A program made the translations under genes and the position numbers. A stretch of 64,000 nt of DNA from Atopsyche davidsoni (Eukaryota; Arthropoda; Insecta; Trichoptera; Hydrobiosidae), in the NCBI GenBank assembly GCA_022113835.1, contig JAILWY010000018.1:16198501-16262500 (forward strand). Reading direction: 5' to 3'. Of the stretch, positions 49,168 through 61,221 are shown piece after piece (within the stretch, counting starts at the first letter, position 1; every line of letters begins with the position of its first letter). The notes under the pieces were generated by a model. That model made no database searches and had not been told where the DNA came from. It worked only from the letters and a program-made list of their open reading frames with translations.

Positions 49168-52007
49168 TTAAGAATACCAACATGCTTCAAAGTCGTCAGT
49201 TGTATGGTGTCTCCTGAAAAAATAAAGTTATATTAGAAAAAACAAATACCGGTCGTGGTAGTTTGAAGTATCATCACTACACAACCTGCGGGGGGGAGGA
49301 GTGGCAACCGGAGAGCAGCCAGCTGAGCGCGCCAACAGAGGTCGCACTCCTCTCACACTCGCGAGGAAGCTTCGCTCAGTCCGTGCCACCTGCCCCAAAA
49401 GACCAGCGCATGAATTGCTCAATCGCTGATTAAAATTCTGGAGAAAATATAATTTTTTATTACATGAAATGTTACTTATTAAATAGTTATTATTTTTAAA
49501 TAATATTAACGAAAGAAACTTACAGGCAAGCATGAACCTTTCATTTCCCGTAAATCAATTTTTCTAAAGAGATCACAGAGCACCACATCAGCTAATGTTG
49601 GCGTTTTAGGATGAAATATGACTTCAAGTATTTCAACAACCTTAAAAATAGGTTTTTTTTCATAAAATTATTTTTTTATACAATATAATTTTTGATTTGT
49701 AGTAAGTATGCAAATAAATACCTGTGGATATCTTTCTAAGTCTAATTGCAAGTGTCCTGGTGTTGGTGCGGGGCAGTCTAATTCATATCCGGCACACATC
49801 TCAAACAACAAGTGTCCGAGAGATAAGACTTCTGGGCTTGGGCACGATGAAGAAATGCACGGAAGACTCCGTGGTCGTAATCCAAATAATGTGTTCTCTA
49901 GACCTGATATTCTATTTAATAAATTTATTATTTATCATTACATTCTTCATTTCAATATTCATTTAAATTAGGTGAATCAAAATTAAGCAAACCTGGCTAC
50001 TCCATTCTGAATAATTACATTGCCACTATGCAGATGGCGAAATGGCGGAAAACCTCGTTCACCAAGAAAAAGTAGACCTTCCAGCACTTGTCTTCCAAGC
50101 CTACCGACTTGCCACATTGGTAAGCCTACATTATTAAGGCGTCCGTTACAATTGCCATGTTTTCTGAACCAATCATCACGCCATTGTGTCTATTTAAATA
50201 GAAATTAATATTTGCTGCATACTTGATACAAAATGTTATATGTATCATGAAAATACTATAGTATGTTTATTACCTTATATATGAGATCTTTAAGACTTCC
50301 TTTAGGATTAAAAGGAATTATAGTTAAAGCATGTTCAGAAAAAAATGCTACATCTAATACGGGATAGATGTACGGGTGGTGGAGTGCTCTGAATAGTTCT
50401 ATGATTATACTTCGGGATCTCTCAGATAGATCGATTGGGCAATTCTCGGTCAGTGGTGCCTATAAATAAATTTAAAATCTTTACCTTCTCACATATGTCG
50501 ATTTATTGAATAGCTTCACTTTGCAACAGGAATTGAAGAGATTAAATATATTTCGGTAATTTGAAATGAGGGCATACAATTATCAAAAATTGCTATAGAA
50601 TAAGGTTTGCTTCTACTGTTAACTAAAAGATCTATATTATTCAATTCCTGACTACACTACACATCCTCATCGCATGTTGGTTTCTATGTGAAGAATAAAA
50701 TATTTTATATTGTTCGGTAAAACTATGCTATTTAACATACCAAATTAAGAAGCCTTTCAGTTTTGATAGAACGATCCTTGATTGCAAACCAACTTTTATC
50801 AACACGGGATCCAATGTCATTAAGCTGTGATATAAATTCATATCTGGAAATGTATTTCATTATGAATAGTATAATATTAACATTAGTTTTACTGTACTCA
50901 TTGTTATTACAAACAGTAAATGTTCATACCTCGAGTTCTCATCCAAATATAACATACATATATTACCAGCTGTAGTATTTTCAAAATTTTTTTCACCAAC
51001 TCTAGAAATCAAATGTTATTGCTGTAAAACACGGTGTACATTGTTTCTATAAAAAATAATACACAAAATAACTTTTTTACCTGGATATAAAGTTATTTTC
51101 TTCTACTGGAGATCCTTTAAGAGATCCACTTGGACTTCCTATTACAGATTTATTGAAAAGTAATTTGGCAAGAGCATCAATTTTTTGAGATACAAGAGGA
51201 GCTTTTTCGCCCGCAGTACTTCCACTACAACTGCTACCCTCTTCTAAAATGTTGTATAATCACTAGTTAGTTTAGTAAAATAAATAGTATTCGTAATAAG
51301 TATATATAAACTCAAATATTTACTGTATATTCATACTTCATAGAATCACGTCGCTTTTTGTGATTCTTTTAGTAATAGAATATTTTAATATCTAAATAAG
51401 TTATCTATATATAGTTGTTAATCATATTATGATACATTGTATTGCATATTATATTGGCAGGTTAAAGAGTATACTTAATATTGTTTGTTTTACTTATATT
51501 TTAAAATCAATTTTCTAGTCATTTAATTTTTTAACTCTTAGACGATAGGCCATTTTTTACCTTTAAATTTTGGGCTTGAACTTGGATAAGGAATATTTAA
51601 ACATTTCAAAACTTCACACCCATCATTCATAATAACAATAATTATAAAATTTGCTTTAAATAGGTCATAGCTTAACCTGAATTAATCATTATTTAATAAA
51701 ATATACAATATATTGAATATTTCTTTCTATGATGCCTTCGATAGCAAATAGTATTTTTATTACCTTCACTCTCGTTTTCAGTAGACACTGACCGCACCCT
51801 GAAAGCTGCTCGCTTGTTGGCAGCTGCTATAGATGCAGGGTTGAGTTCTGCAGCACTCTGGGCCCTGCGACATGCTGGCTTACGTTTCTTGCGAAAACTG
51901 CTTCTTCCAACTCTCTCTTGGTAAAACCTGTCATGTCCTGTTGTTTCAGGCTCCTTTTGTTCTTTTGCCTCACCATGGCGATTCATCGTTTGATAGAGAT
52001 TGAACAT
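49168..52007 (-). CDS. Slob: Slowpoke-binding protein (Slob)-type, PXK-like pseudokinase
   Basis: Drosophila Slob binds the Slowpoke BK channel and 14-3-3 and modulates excitability. Ten minus-strand exons: 51764-52007, 51081-51243, 50930-51001, 50741-50843, 50274-50459, 49993-50189, 49722-49911, 49524-49640, 49250-49437 and 49168-49213. All phases close, giving 501 residues. The N-terminus is basic and Ser-rich with 14-3-3-like sites RRAQS (Ser51) and RVRSVS (Ser73/75). The kinase-like fold follows: ELFRALHHPYIYPVLDV, PFNPKGSLKDLIYK, RHLHSGNVIIQNG and GLENTLFGLRP. It resembles PXK but lacks a PX domain. Catalytic elements are degraded: HLHSGN (308-313) replaces HRDxxxxN, SGL stands where DFG would be, and no Gly-rich loop is visible. 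It ends DDFEACWYS. An alternative start is Met8. A PXK-related paralogue is the main alternative. Confidence 0.8.
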
Positions 52008-53598
52008 TTTGATTGCACACTAAATGAGTATTATTTTTATTGAATTGATAGCATAAATACTGGTCAATGAAGATATGGAATATATTTAATTACTAAAGCT
52101 TTTTAATTGAATACATCAGGTGTTTCAACATCTGCTGAAACTAGTACACTAAACAGTGAACACAGTTAATAGGCTTAGTACGCCTAGTCTAGGTGAGCAA
52201 CAAACCAGCAGGGGTGTAGCCAGTGATCCAATTCTGATATCCGCTAACCACTCCAACAAAATATACACCATTAACCATAATATAATATCTTTTTCAACAA
52301 CCTAATAAATTAAATTTCATAGCTCCTACCTCAACTAAAAATAATATATATATATATTTTTTCGAAAACAATTCTATACTTACTAGCTTAAATACAAAGT
52401 AATTTATTTACTTTGTTTGAGTTTTAAATAGTTTTTTAAAAATTTCTGATAAAAAAAAGTTGGTAGCAAAACTTTTAAAAGCGAATACACCTTTTTAATA
52501 TGAAATGTGACCTACTCAATGTTTGTATGTTATACTGTAGTGAAGCCCAACAACAGACGTTAGGAAGATTATTAAAAAATCAATATGCTTAATACATTCA
52601 AAGATGAAAATAATTCATAAATATTTAATATTACTATTATATTAAACAAAAACTTACAAGAATAACTTTATTGAGTAAGTGTCAATCATAACAACATTTG
52701 TTAGTTGGAGATAATTTCGTAAATAAAAAAACAACTATTTTAATTAAAACAATGCATTTTATTGTTAAATTATGTTAGCAGATTCTATTTATTTTTATTT
52801 TGGGTGACTTGGTAAGGTGTCAATGTCAATAACAAATTTATTGAACACAAAAGCGATAAGTTTTGTTATAATTTTGCAATTGAAATAATGAATTGACAAG
52901 CTAATTTCTATATTACTTTTTATAGACTAACAGTATGTGATATTGTTATTCAAGCTCGGGACATCATAGTCGGCAAGCAACTGGATAAGGCGATTTGTTA
53001 CGATTGTAATATTTACTTTATTGCATATAGGGAAACCATCATCATCATCATATCAGAAAAATTTACGGAATTCGTAAAGCCATCGCTTTTACGTTTGTTA
53101 AAATGATGTAGACCAGTGTATACAATAGGAACAGGTTCAGCATTTTTTTATTTGAAACCAATGTCCTTTTTGTATTAATAAAAGTTTGTGAGAAAGCTAA
53201 GCAGGTTACAGATAGAAATGGTTTCTAACTCGTAGCCAACAGGCACTCATGGTAGAATTGATCATTCTTTACAAATCATTCAGACTGATTATCAAATAAA
53301 TAGGAATGCCATCCACAAGAAATGACTTAGCAATTCACTACTTGGCAGTTGATATTGTTGCTTGTGAATTTCTCGCCAAGCATAGGATATATCTCCATAA
53401 ATTATTGGGCACATCTGAGAGGTTGATTGTTTTAATAAATTTTTTTTCCAGGGTATGAATAAATAATACAATTTTTCTTCAATACAAAATATATTTTTAA
53501 ATCACAGACAATAATATTCACATAAGTCAACCATTATAAGTAAATGAAGAAAAACAAATAGATAGAAAATAGTTAGAATAAATAAATCAATATAATAA
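52008..53598. other. Intergenic region upstream of the Slob-type gene
   Basis: Probable promoter side of the minus-strand Slob-type gene, with 5' UTR immediately above 52007. A short TTTCA...TGAAA inverted motif lies near 52125-52145. Otherwise AT-rich, without exons or recognised repeats. Confidence 0.4.
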
Positions 53599-53951
53599 TC
53601 AATGGCTTATTTCTTCGGATATTGTTTCCCATGAATCAGCAGATGTATCTGTGCCTCCAGAATCATCAGACATATTGTCCTGAATAAATAGTTAATAAAA
53701 TAAATCAAACTAAAATATCAACACCAATTTAATGCTTCAGCATGAGTAAATGAATGGTTATTTATATTTACACAAACCTCAAATGGCATGTTCCGAATTC
53801 GTCTTGTACGGACATTGACCTCGAGCACGCAGGCCTGCCCTATGACTGCCAGTGAGCATGTTAGCAATGCGGGGAGAGAAAATCGACAACGCCATGCTAA
53901 GGTCATCAGGAACAGAAAAAAGCTGTCATGTTTATTTATGACCATAGCCAT
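53599..53951 (-). CDS. Small hypothetical membrane protein with acidic tail
   Basis: I do not recognise this gene. Two minus-strand exons, 53778-53951 and 53599-53679, join in phase at a GT-AG intron to give 84 residues. The first exon carries two hydrophobic stretches (SFFLFLMTLAW and SLPALLTCSLAVIGQAC), then a basic VRTRRIRN. The second encodes an acidic, Ser/Thr-rich tail, DNMSDDSGGTDTSADSWETI, then SEEISH. A further acceptor (CTTTCTTTCAG) sits about 28 bases before the ATG, suggesting an upstream untranslated exon. The tail holds a W-x-x-I core preceded by acidic/Ser residues, resembling an LC3/Atg8-interacting (LIR) motif. It could equally be a chance open frame with fortuitous splice sites. 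It lies between, and co-oriented with, the Slob-type gene and sepiapterin reductase. Confidence 0.4.
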
Positions 53952-55354
53952 TTTCTGTTAGAATTTTTAGCAATCTCTTCTGAAAGAAAGCATTGTCTAT
54001 ATTTAAAAACATAAATAAATAAAAAGTTTATCTGATATCAGATGGTAAATTGACAGATTAAAAATTGTATGCAATTGTAGAAGATTTCAAATAGATTTAA
54101 GCTGAATAACAGCTTTTAAGTAGCCTATACATATGAGCACAAAAGTATAATTGAATAAGACTGTGTAAATAAATAATTGTTATATTTTTTTAGAAGAACT
54201 TTTAATGTATTAAAATTAATTTATCTTTCCATCAAATTTATAATTAGTCAGGCTTCCTTTAAAAAAAAGTATGAATCAAATCCTTTGAATTTTCATAACA
54301 TTACTATTTTATTTTTTATTCATTATGTATAAATTAGGTCAATGTCCAATGAGTGTATCTTGTAATGAATACCTCTTGTGTGTAAAACGTAATAAATAAA
54401 TATTAAATGTATGTTTCTTGTAAATGCAAAATATTAACCTATGTTACTAAATATTTATAAATTTGTTATTCTAAAATATGGTAGCAATATATATTCAAAG
54501 GGTTGAGCATGAGAAGTATTCTAATGAAATGCACACAATGAGTGCTGAACTAACTAGTGACAGTGAAATGTAGTCAGGTAATAACAGTTGCAAAATTTTC
54601 TATTTTATGCATGCATTTTGCTGCAGTGTTTAATTGTAGACTAATTGTTAGCTGCATATTGCTTGTGTAACTGAAAATCTAGGCTTTCGAGATTGATGCG
54701 AATATATACAATAGTACATTAGTATTTTATTATATATTCTTAATAATATGCTGTGACTTTATTTCAATAAAGAATAAATTATTTATTATTAATATAATTT
54801 TTCTATATGTGCAGAAATAGATGCAGGAAGCATCCTATCCGTAAGAAGTGTCATTTTTAGAATCTGATAAACGGGATAAGGAAGTAAAATATTTTTTCAA
54901 GAAAAAATATTTATTTTGAAAAAATATAAAACGTGTAAAAAAAATATAAAAATACAGATTATGTAAGAATAAACAACATGCATTTCATAAAAATACAAAA
55001 TAGCGAAAATTTAAATATAAACTACAAATTTTACATAATAACAAATTTAATTATCAAAAACAATATTTGGTCTAAAAAATATTTGTTGATTGAATAACAT
55101 CAATATAATTTCTAACCATAAAAATTTTATAACAATACAAAATTAGATTCAACATCAGATCATTCATATCAAAATATCATTTTAAAATTACTTTAAACTG
55201 TGTACCTAACCGATATTTTGAATATATTTTAAAATTAAATCAAAAAAGTGTACGGCATAGATAAAGGCACTCAAATGATTTTAAAAAATTATGTTTTCAT
55301 GTGCACCTCAAAACCTAAAAAAACCAATTTTTTTTTACATTTAGAATGTATTTT
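53952..55354. other. AT-rich spacer and sepiapterin reductase 3' region
   Basis: It contains the 5' flank of the small minus-strand candidate gene and the 3' UTR of sepiapterin reductase, with TTTATT (AATAAA on the minus strand) at 54910-54915. No other exon or repeat recognised. Confidence 0.45.
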
Positions 55355-56143
55355 TTAATCAAAATAGTCCACATGATCTCCTGACTTGTAATTTCCATTG
55401 CAAAGTACAAGTAAGCATTTCTTGGCAGTTTGTTCAGGCTCAAGCAGCTTGCGCTCACTTTGCCAAACAGTAAAAGAATCTCTAAGAGACAAATTTGAAG
55501 CATTATCGATAATATTTTGAACCATAGCAGTTTGGACTGGTCCAGGAGAATAGTTCAACACTTTAAGCTGAGGCCGTTCCTCGGCTAAAACTTTGAAGTA
55601 CATTTCTCTGGCTGCTTTGCCACTGCAGTATAATGACAAGCCAGCGAAAGGCTTTATACCACACAAAGAGGTCACATTGACAACGACCGTACGGTCCTCA
55701 AAACGTTCAAAGATCTCTAAAAACATACAATTCAAAGCCGCAATATTAAACACATTGAGATTGTAATAATCCTGCCATTTTGCAACATCAGATAACTGTG
55801 AAGCAGAAAGTGTTACATCTCCAATCGAACCAGCATTGTGAATGATTATATTGTTATCAAATAGACCAACATCCACTTCAGCGAGGGCATCTTGGAATAC
55901 ATTATTCATCTCAATCGTATTTGCTCTAGAAAGATCTATAGACTTAGTGACGACTCTAACATTGGATGTTTGAGCGAGTGATTTGGTCATTTGCAAGCCC
56001 TCCTCATTGCGAGCCATCAACAACAACACAGACCCTGGGCCCATTTGTTGAGAACATTCTACAGCCAGAGACCTCCCAATCCCCTGGGACGCTCCAGTGA
56101 TAACGCAAAAGCAAGCGCCTCCTAAACTCAATTTGAGTGCCAT
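55355..56143 (-). CDS. Spr: Sepiapterin reductase
   Basis: NADPH-dependent short-chain dehydrogenase catalysing the last step of tetrahydrobiopterin synthesis, the cofactor for aromatic amino-acid hydroxylases and part of the insect pteridine pathway. Single coding exon of 262 residues, the family's usual length. Visible: cofactor motif TGASQGIG near residues 17-24, HNAG motif near 107-110, catalytic Ser in NVTSLCG, and the YxxxK pair as YCSGK. Following segments AREMYFKVLAEERPQLKVLNYSPGPVQTAM are characteristic of sepiapterin reductase rather than other SDRs. The start is the first in-frame Met, just ahead of the beta-strand leading to the cofactor motif. Upstream splice-like sites suggest a 5' UTR intron. 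No breaks seen. Confidence 0.93.
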   Translation of the reverse strand: MALKLSLGGACFCVITGASQGIGRSLAVECSQQMGPGSVLLLMARNEEGLQMTKSLAQTSNVRVVTKSIDLSRANTIEMNNVFQDALAEVDVGLFDNNIIIHNAGSIGDVTLSASQLSDVAKWQDYYNLNVFNIAALNCMFLEIFERFEDRTVVVNVTSLCGIKPFAGLSLYCSGKAAREMYFKVLAEERPQLKVLNYSPGPVQTAMVQNIIDNASNLSLRDSFTVWQSERKLLEPEQTAKKCLLVLCNGNYKSGDHVDYFD

Positions 56144-56204
56144 CTTAAAGTAGGGGTTTTACTTCAAGACAGTGTAGGCTTATTAAAGTTTACTGCCAAG
56201 TCAG

Positions 56205-57540
56205 CTAAAAAAAACCAAATTTAACATTGACTTATTAACATATAAAAATATTTTCTTTTAATAATGAAGCTATTAGTTTGTACACAAGCCAGTTAAATAT
56301 ATCAATGTACTATTTATGTTGAATTGACACATTTTACTACTAGTGAAAAAAATAGCATACTATGATAAATAATTAGCCAATAAATAAAGAAAAAACAAGG
56401 AGGGGGAAATCAACACATACGCGGGTCAGATAAAAATTGAGTTTAGTTTTTAGAAATCTATTTAAGCAATTATAAACAACCTAATTGGTATATGATTTCA
56501 GGACATAATGGTGTAAAACAAGCTGGCCCAGAATTTATGATGGTCTATTTGTGCATAACATATCTTGCTCTTACCACTCAATTTCACAATTGACTAAAAT
56601 TGCTGATAATTGAAATTTTACTAATTAAGCCGAAGAATATATAACGATTTAATTTTGCTAGATGTTTTCAAGAATAAATGTCTACGAGTAGGAAATAATG
56701 TAATAATGAAAACAGAAAAAAATCAATATCAGATTATTAAAATAACTCTTATGCATTTACAAAACCTGTACATGATTCAGAAATAACAAAACATGATTAT
56801 CTTCTATCATTCTTCTTTTACTATTAGTTTTGACTCGTATGATTGAAACTTTCATATTCAATTATGATGAAATATTACTGATAATTGCGAATGGATTAAC
56901 ACAAGGTAACTGGATTTCTGACCACAGCTACATACTCTGGGCTGTCCTCGTATACACCGGGTATCTTTTAGTATAAATTTTGCAAAAGAATAAATGTATT
57001 CGTTACAAACCTAAATATCAGCAGTTTAAAAAAAGTACTCTATAATTTATTTTAAAAAGACAATACATAAGCACATCAACCATCCAAGCACTTTTCCACC
57101 AAACCGACTATAAAAAGCATTTTCTCAGCAGCTAGAGAATTCAATTAAAACATAGCTTAAAAAATAAACTACTTACGATTTCTAAACTTGTTGATACCAA
57201 AATATAGCGTTTCTCCAGTAAAGAATATTTATAAAAGTAGCAAAAAATTGCTGATTATTATTGTTTCGTAATTTTATTAATGTGCTAATAGAACAGTAAA
57301 CATAAATGAATTACAAGAATATTAGTGTTGAGAACCAAAATAAGAGCATAGAATATTCACGCATCCGAAGTTTAGAAATTTTAACACCATATTGACAGTT
57401 CAACTGGAGCATTGGTGAAGCAAGGCGGTGAAGCGCGAGTACTTGTCTCAATACGGAGATATCATTGGCTGTGGCGCGATATTTTATGAGCTGATTGGTT
57501 AAAATAAAAGCGAACGGAAATCTCAAGAAATGATTGGTTC
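56205..57540 (-). promoter_or_regulatory. Putative 5' UTR intron and CCAAT-box promoter of sepiapterin reductase
   Basis: On the minus strand a donor (AATC|GTAAGT, GT at 57175-57176) and an acceptor (TTTTTTTTAG just above 56204) could remove a 5' UTR intron of about 970 bases. Beyond the donor lies a moderately GC-enriched stretch with three ATTGG (CCAAT on the minus strand) motifs at 57464, 57494 and 57533. This resembles a CCAAT-driven housekeeping promoter. Inferred from motifs and position; no transcript evidence is available. Confidence 0.35.
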
Positions 57541-57849
57541 TCGCCGGCCCACCTAGTAGACAAATGACTGTCGCATTTATTGCCAGACGTGAAAAGTATT
57601 CACAAATAATATATAATTTCTGAGTAATAGTAACAGTACACTCACACTAGACTCCAAAACAGTCGTAATATCAAATATAATCAGAGAAAGTAAAGTCTTA
57701 CTTGACAAAGACAAAAGACTTGCGTTAACTGATAGGTTAGATATTTACGTTCTTAAATGTTAAATTTACTGGACACTTACAGTTATTATTGGAAGAATCG
57801 GAATCAATATGTTTTTGGTAGGACCGTTAGCGAATATGTGAAAACTACT

Positions 57850-58018
57850 AATATAAAATACTTTTGTGATTTTTCTACATGTTTAAATTAATTGGTGACC
57901 GGTTTCGCCAACCTTTTACGTTGGCATTTTCAAACAGTTTAAGAAAGGTTGGCGAAACCGGTCACAAATAAAATTAAACATGTGGAAAAATAATCAAAGT
58001 ATTTTATTTAAAATATTA
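57850..58018. repeat. Palindromic hairpin element (MITE-like), copy 1
   Basis: Imperfect inverted repeat with arms of about 65-70 bases separated by about 25 bases. The left arm contains ATAAAATACTTTTGTGAT, then TTTCTACATGTTTAA and GGTGACCGGTTTCGCCAACC. The right arm is its near reverse complement (GGTTGGCGAAACCGGTCAC... ACATGTGGAAAAA...AAAGTATTTTAT). The core also holds a smaller hairpin, GCCAAC...GTTGGC. The length, symmetry and a second copy nearby suggest a non-autonomous foldback or MITE-type element. No coding region is present. Confidence 0.75.
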
Positions 58019-58084
58019 ATATAAAATATGTATATATAATGAAAATAATAACTTTTTATTTAAATCTTCACAGTGAGTTTATTA

Positions 58085-58130
58085 GAATATTATTTTGTAT
58101 AACTAGTTTCGATCCTATACCGGGTCATCA
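58085..58130. repeat. Segment sharing the TTTCG-core architecture
   Basis: TAACTAGTTTCGATCCTATA followed by CCGGGTCATCATCAGA has the same plan as the two hairpin elements: an AT-rich arm, a RTTTCG core, a short self-complementary box, then ATCA. Sequence identity is low outside the core. It may be a related element or simply a different repeat. Confidence 0.35.
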
Positions 58131-59726
58131 TCAGATGGATAACTGTATGTATCCATTGATGTATTTTTATGATTTGAAATTCCGATAATATATATAGTAA
58201 ATATTTTGGTGTTATTACAAAAGTATTTACTCCGACGAATCAATGATAGAATATTTAAAAGTTGTCAGATATTATAAAAGTCAGATTATTGACCTATCAT
58301 ATAGCATTTTTAAATTAATTCTTTAGTAATATTCAATCAAATTACTAGCATTGGATTTTATCTTCATAGTAAGACGTACTATTTTTTAAACGAAAGTAGA
58401 TATAATTAAAATAAACTCACAAGTTTAGTCTACAGAGTATTTCCGTTAACTTTGAAGTTTACCTTTTAAAAATTGATTGTGATGATGCTCACAATCATGT
58501 CGATACACCGTATAATCGAAAAACTTGCAAATAATCGAAAATATTATAAAACAAACCCAACTTTGTATTTTTTAAATTATTGTTATCGAGTATTTCAAAG
58601 TACAATAGTATATTATTTAATAACAAAAAACATGTATGTTCGATATATTTGATTGACAAATATAATTTTTATCGTAATTGGTCTTATAAATAGTGATTAA
58701 TCAACATACATCCGTCACTTTTGACTGATTAAAATTGAAATTCTATAGCGATACATACATGCATATTGTTGTATGTAAATAGTAACGTCGTGTATTTTAT
58801 TAATAACATCAAGTACTGATTAAGTTTTACTCATGTTGTGTTCATTTTATGAAATGCGTCATACATTGATATAAATATTATTATTTATTGGTGATAAGAC
58901 ATAACAGTTTCGATGCGATAGAGTGACATTCTTCATAACAAGAAAATACTAAGTGATTGTAAATTGGTACATTTAAACTTGAATCATTTCACATATTTGT
59001 ATTTGAGATTTCAGTTTTCGCACGTTCTTTTAAATTTTCAAAAACACAACACATCGCTTGGTGAACTTGTTTTCGTGGGTGTTAAGCCGCCGCAAGTTTT
59101 GATTTAACATTATCGAAAAAACTGTTACTCGTTTTGTTGAAGCATCTTCGATACCTTCTTATTATTTTTAAGGGGAATAGGTATTACAAAATAAATGCAT
59201 CTTCAGTATTTAACACTGAGGAAGCATTAATTATGTATGTATTTCCATTTTATACACGGGATCTTGTAGGAACGTAAATTGATATATTGAGTGGATGAAT
59301 GCTTGCATGTCAGTGAGACAAGAAGAATAATCAATTTAACACAGATAAACTATGAAAATTACATCTTGTGCAATAAAATGATGCAGTATCAAATTGTTTT
59401 GATCTCAGTGAATATTCTAAAATAAAAATATCCACAATATTTAGTAGTTCACGTCTCACAAATAAATTGCAAAGCTCAGTTACTTTTGGGTTCCGATGTA
59501 ATATGGAGGTTCATAAAACATCGCCTCCGGTTTCAAACCAGTTTCACGCGAACCAGCGCGGTCTCGTGTGCGGTTATTTCTAAATTATCAAGGATCGAAA
59601 TGACCCTCCCTGCTTATATTGCGATCATTTTACCACAAGAACATTAGGCGCTACAAACAAGACTAGGATGAATCCACGGGTATGATATTTTACGCCTTCG
59701 TTTCTGGCGAAGAAACATGGTACATA

Positions 59727-59855
59727 GCGGTTTCGCCAACCCTTTGCATTGGCATTATCAAACAGAGTCAAGCCGAGACTTCGCTCGATAACGCCAACGC
59801 AAAAGACTGGCGAAACCGGTCACCGATAAAATAAAACCTGCAAAGTATTTTATTA
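59727..59855. repeat. Palindromic hairpin element, copy 2
   Basis: Begins GCGGTTTCGCCAACCCTTTG, then CATTGGCATTATCAAAC. It ends, in inverted orientation, with AACGCCAACGCAAAAG then ACTGGCGAAACCGGTCAC, followed by ATAAAATAAAACCTGC and AAAGTATTTTATTAAAA. The arms here are shorter on the left (the AT-rich outer arm is missing) but the core and the right outer arm match copy 1. This suggests a truncated or recombined copy of the same family. Confidence 0.7.
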
Positions 59856-60227
59856 AAAATATTAAATTGGAATTCCACCGAACGCTTTCGGTCAAAAATA
59901 TATACATAAGGCGTATTGAACGATATTCGCCATGTTTGGCCGGGGCCCTTTGTGATGCCTCAGCGTAGGTATACCTATCTAGGTCAAATTCATTTACGGG
60001 TACTTTAGATTCACATTTACACTTTTATTTTTTCACAAAAATGTGGAAAAAATTCCGAAAGATCTAAATAGAAATTTATCAAGGTAATGGTATGAAAATA
60101 CGTACGGAAAAAAAACTAAGGGTGCGGTTCTGCTCAATTCTGAAAAGAGATAAATATTGGTCTATTGGATTCTACATAGAATTTTTTACTGCGGTATTGG
60201 TACCAGTTAATAAAAAAATGCCTGAAC

Positions 60228-60361
<134 letters not shown>

Positions 60362-60486
60362 TGTACATGTATAACATTAGGGCTATCTGCTGCGCAATAT
60401 AGGTAGGTACCTAAGCTCAAAATCAAAATGGAAAACAAACGCATCATAACAAATGAACGCTATTGCATATTACGCTGTGCCCTCCA

Positions 60487-60530
60487 GCGTGCGTGTGCGT
60501 GTGCGTGTGCGTGAGCGTGAGCGCGAGCTG
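60487..60530. repeat. Alternating GTGC/GAGC tract (Z-DNA-prone)
   Basis: Tandem GTGCGT units grading into GAGCGTGAGCGCGAGC. Alternating purine-pyrimidine sequence of this type favours the left-handed Z form in known DNA. It marks the start of the GC-rich promoter side of Ski/Sno. Confidence 0.8.
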
Positions 60531-60599
60531 AGAGTGTGCAGGAGCGCACATGTAGCGAGGTGAGGTCGCAAGCTCGGAGCTCGCCAATGCATTGGCATT

Positions 60600-61221
60600 C
60601 TGGATATTTTGACGGGAAGGTCGATCACGTGACCCCGCTGGCCGGGGGGGAGCGGGCCGGCTAGACTTTCCAGTAGCCGAGGCATCCGTCTACTGCTTTG
60701 ACTGCGATACTTTCATCGGACACACGCCCAGTCTGACTCGATACTTCATTTTTAAAATAGGTTTATCTTCTCTCTGAGAGAAGTTACTTTTGCTATATTG
60801 AGAATATTTATATATTGTCTATTGCGAGAATCTTTCGAGATCGTTTTCGATCCGAAAAATCACTCCGTTTAAAAATATTTCCCAAATATTGGCAATTTTC
60901 CTTCGCAAAAAGCGAGCCGACGGGGCGTGCGCGCGGCGAACGGAGCGGGTTCGCTCGGGCCCGCAGACTACACCGTCGCGACGGCTTGGCAGGCATGTTT
61001 TGATTGAAGTGTGGAAGTGAGGGCAGGACCATGATATTATTGCGTAATAGTGTTAATATTCTGAAAAGAATGCGCGGGGAGTGAAATGGCAAAATGACTT
61101 GGTGCAGTTGCCGGGTCCGATGCCGCGAACCGTGCTAATGCGGACATAACGTGCGGATATAGTCGACTCTGTGAAAATGGTGTAGGTGCGCGAACGTGTT
61201 CTGTGATATTAATATATAAAA
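60600..61221 (+). promoter_or_regulatory. GC-enriched promoter/5' UTR region of Ski/Sno
   Basis: Composition rises and CpGs become common before the Ski/Sno start codon. Several in-frame stops precede the ATG, so no upstream coding extension is visible in this exon. Local short open frames lack domains. The transcription start cannot be fixed from the sequence. Confidence 0.4.
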
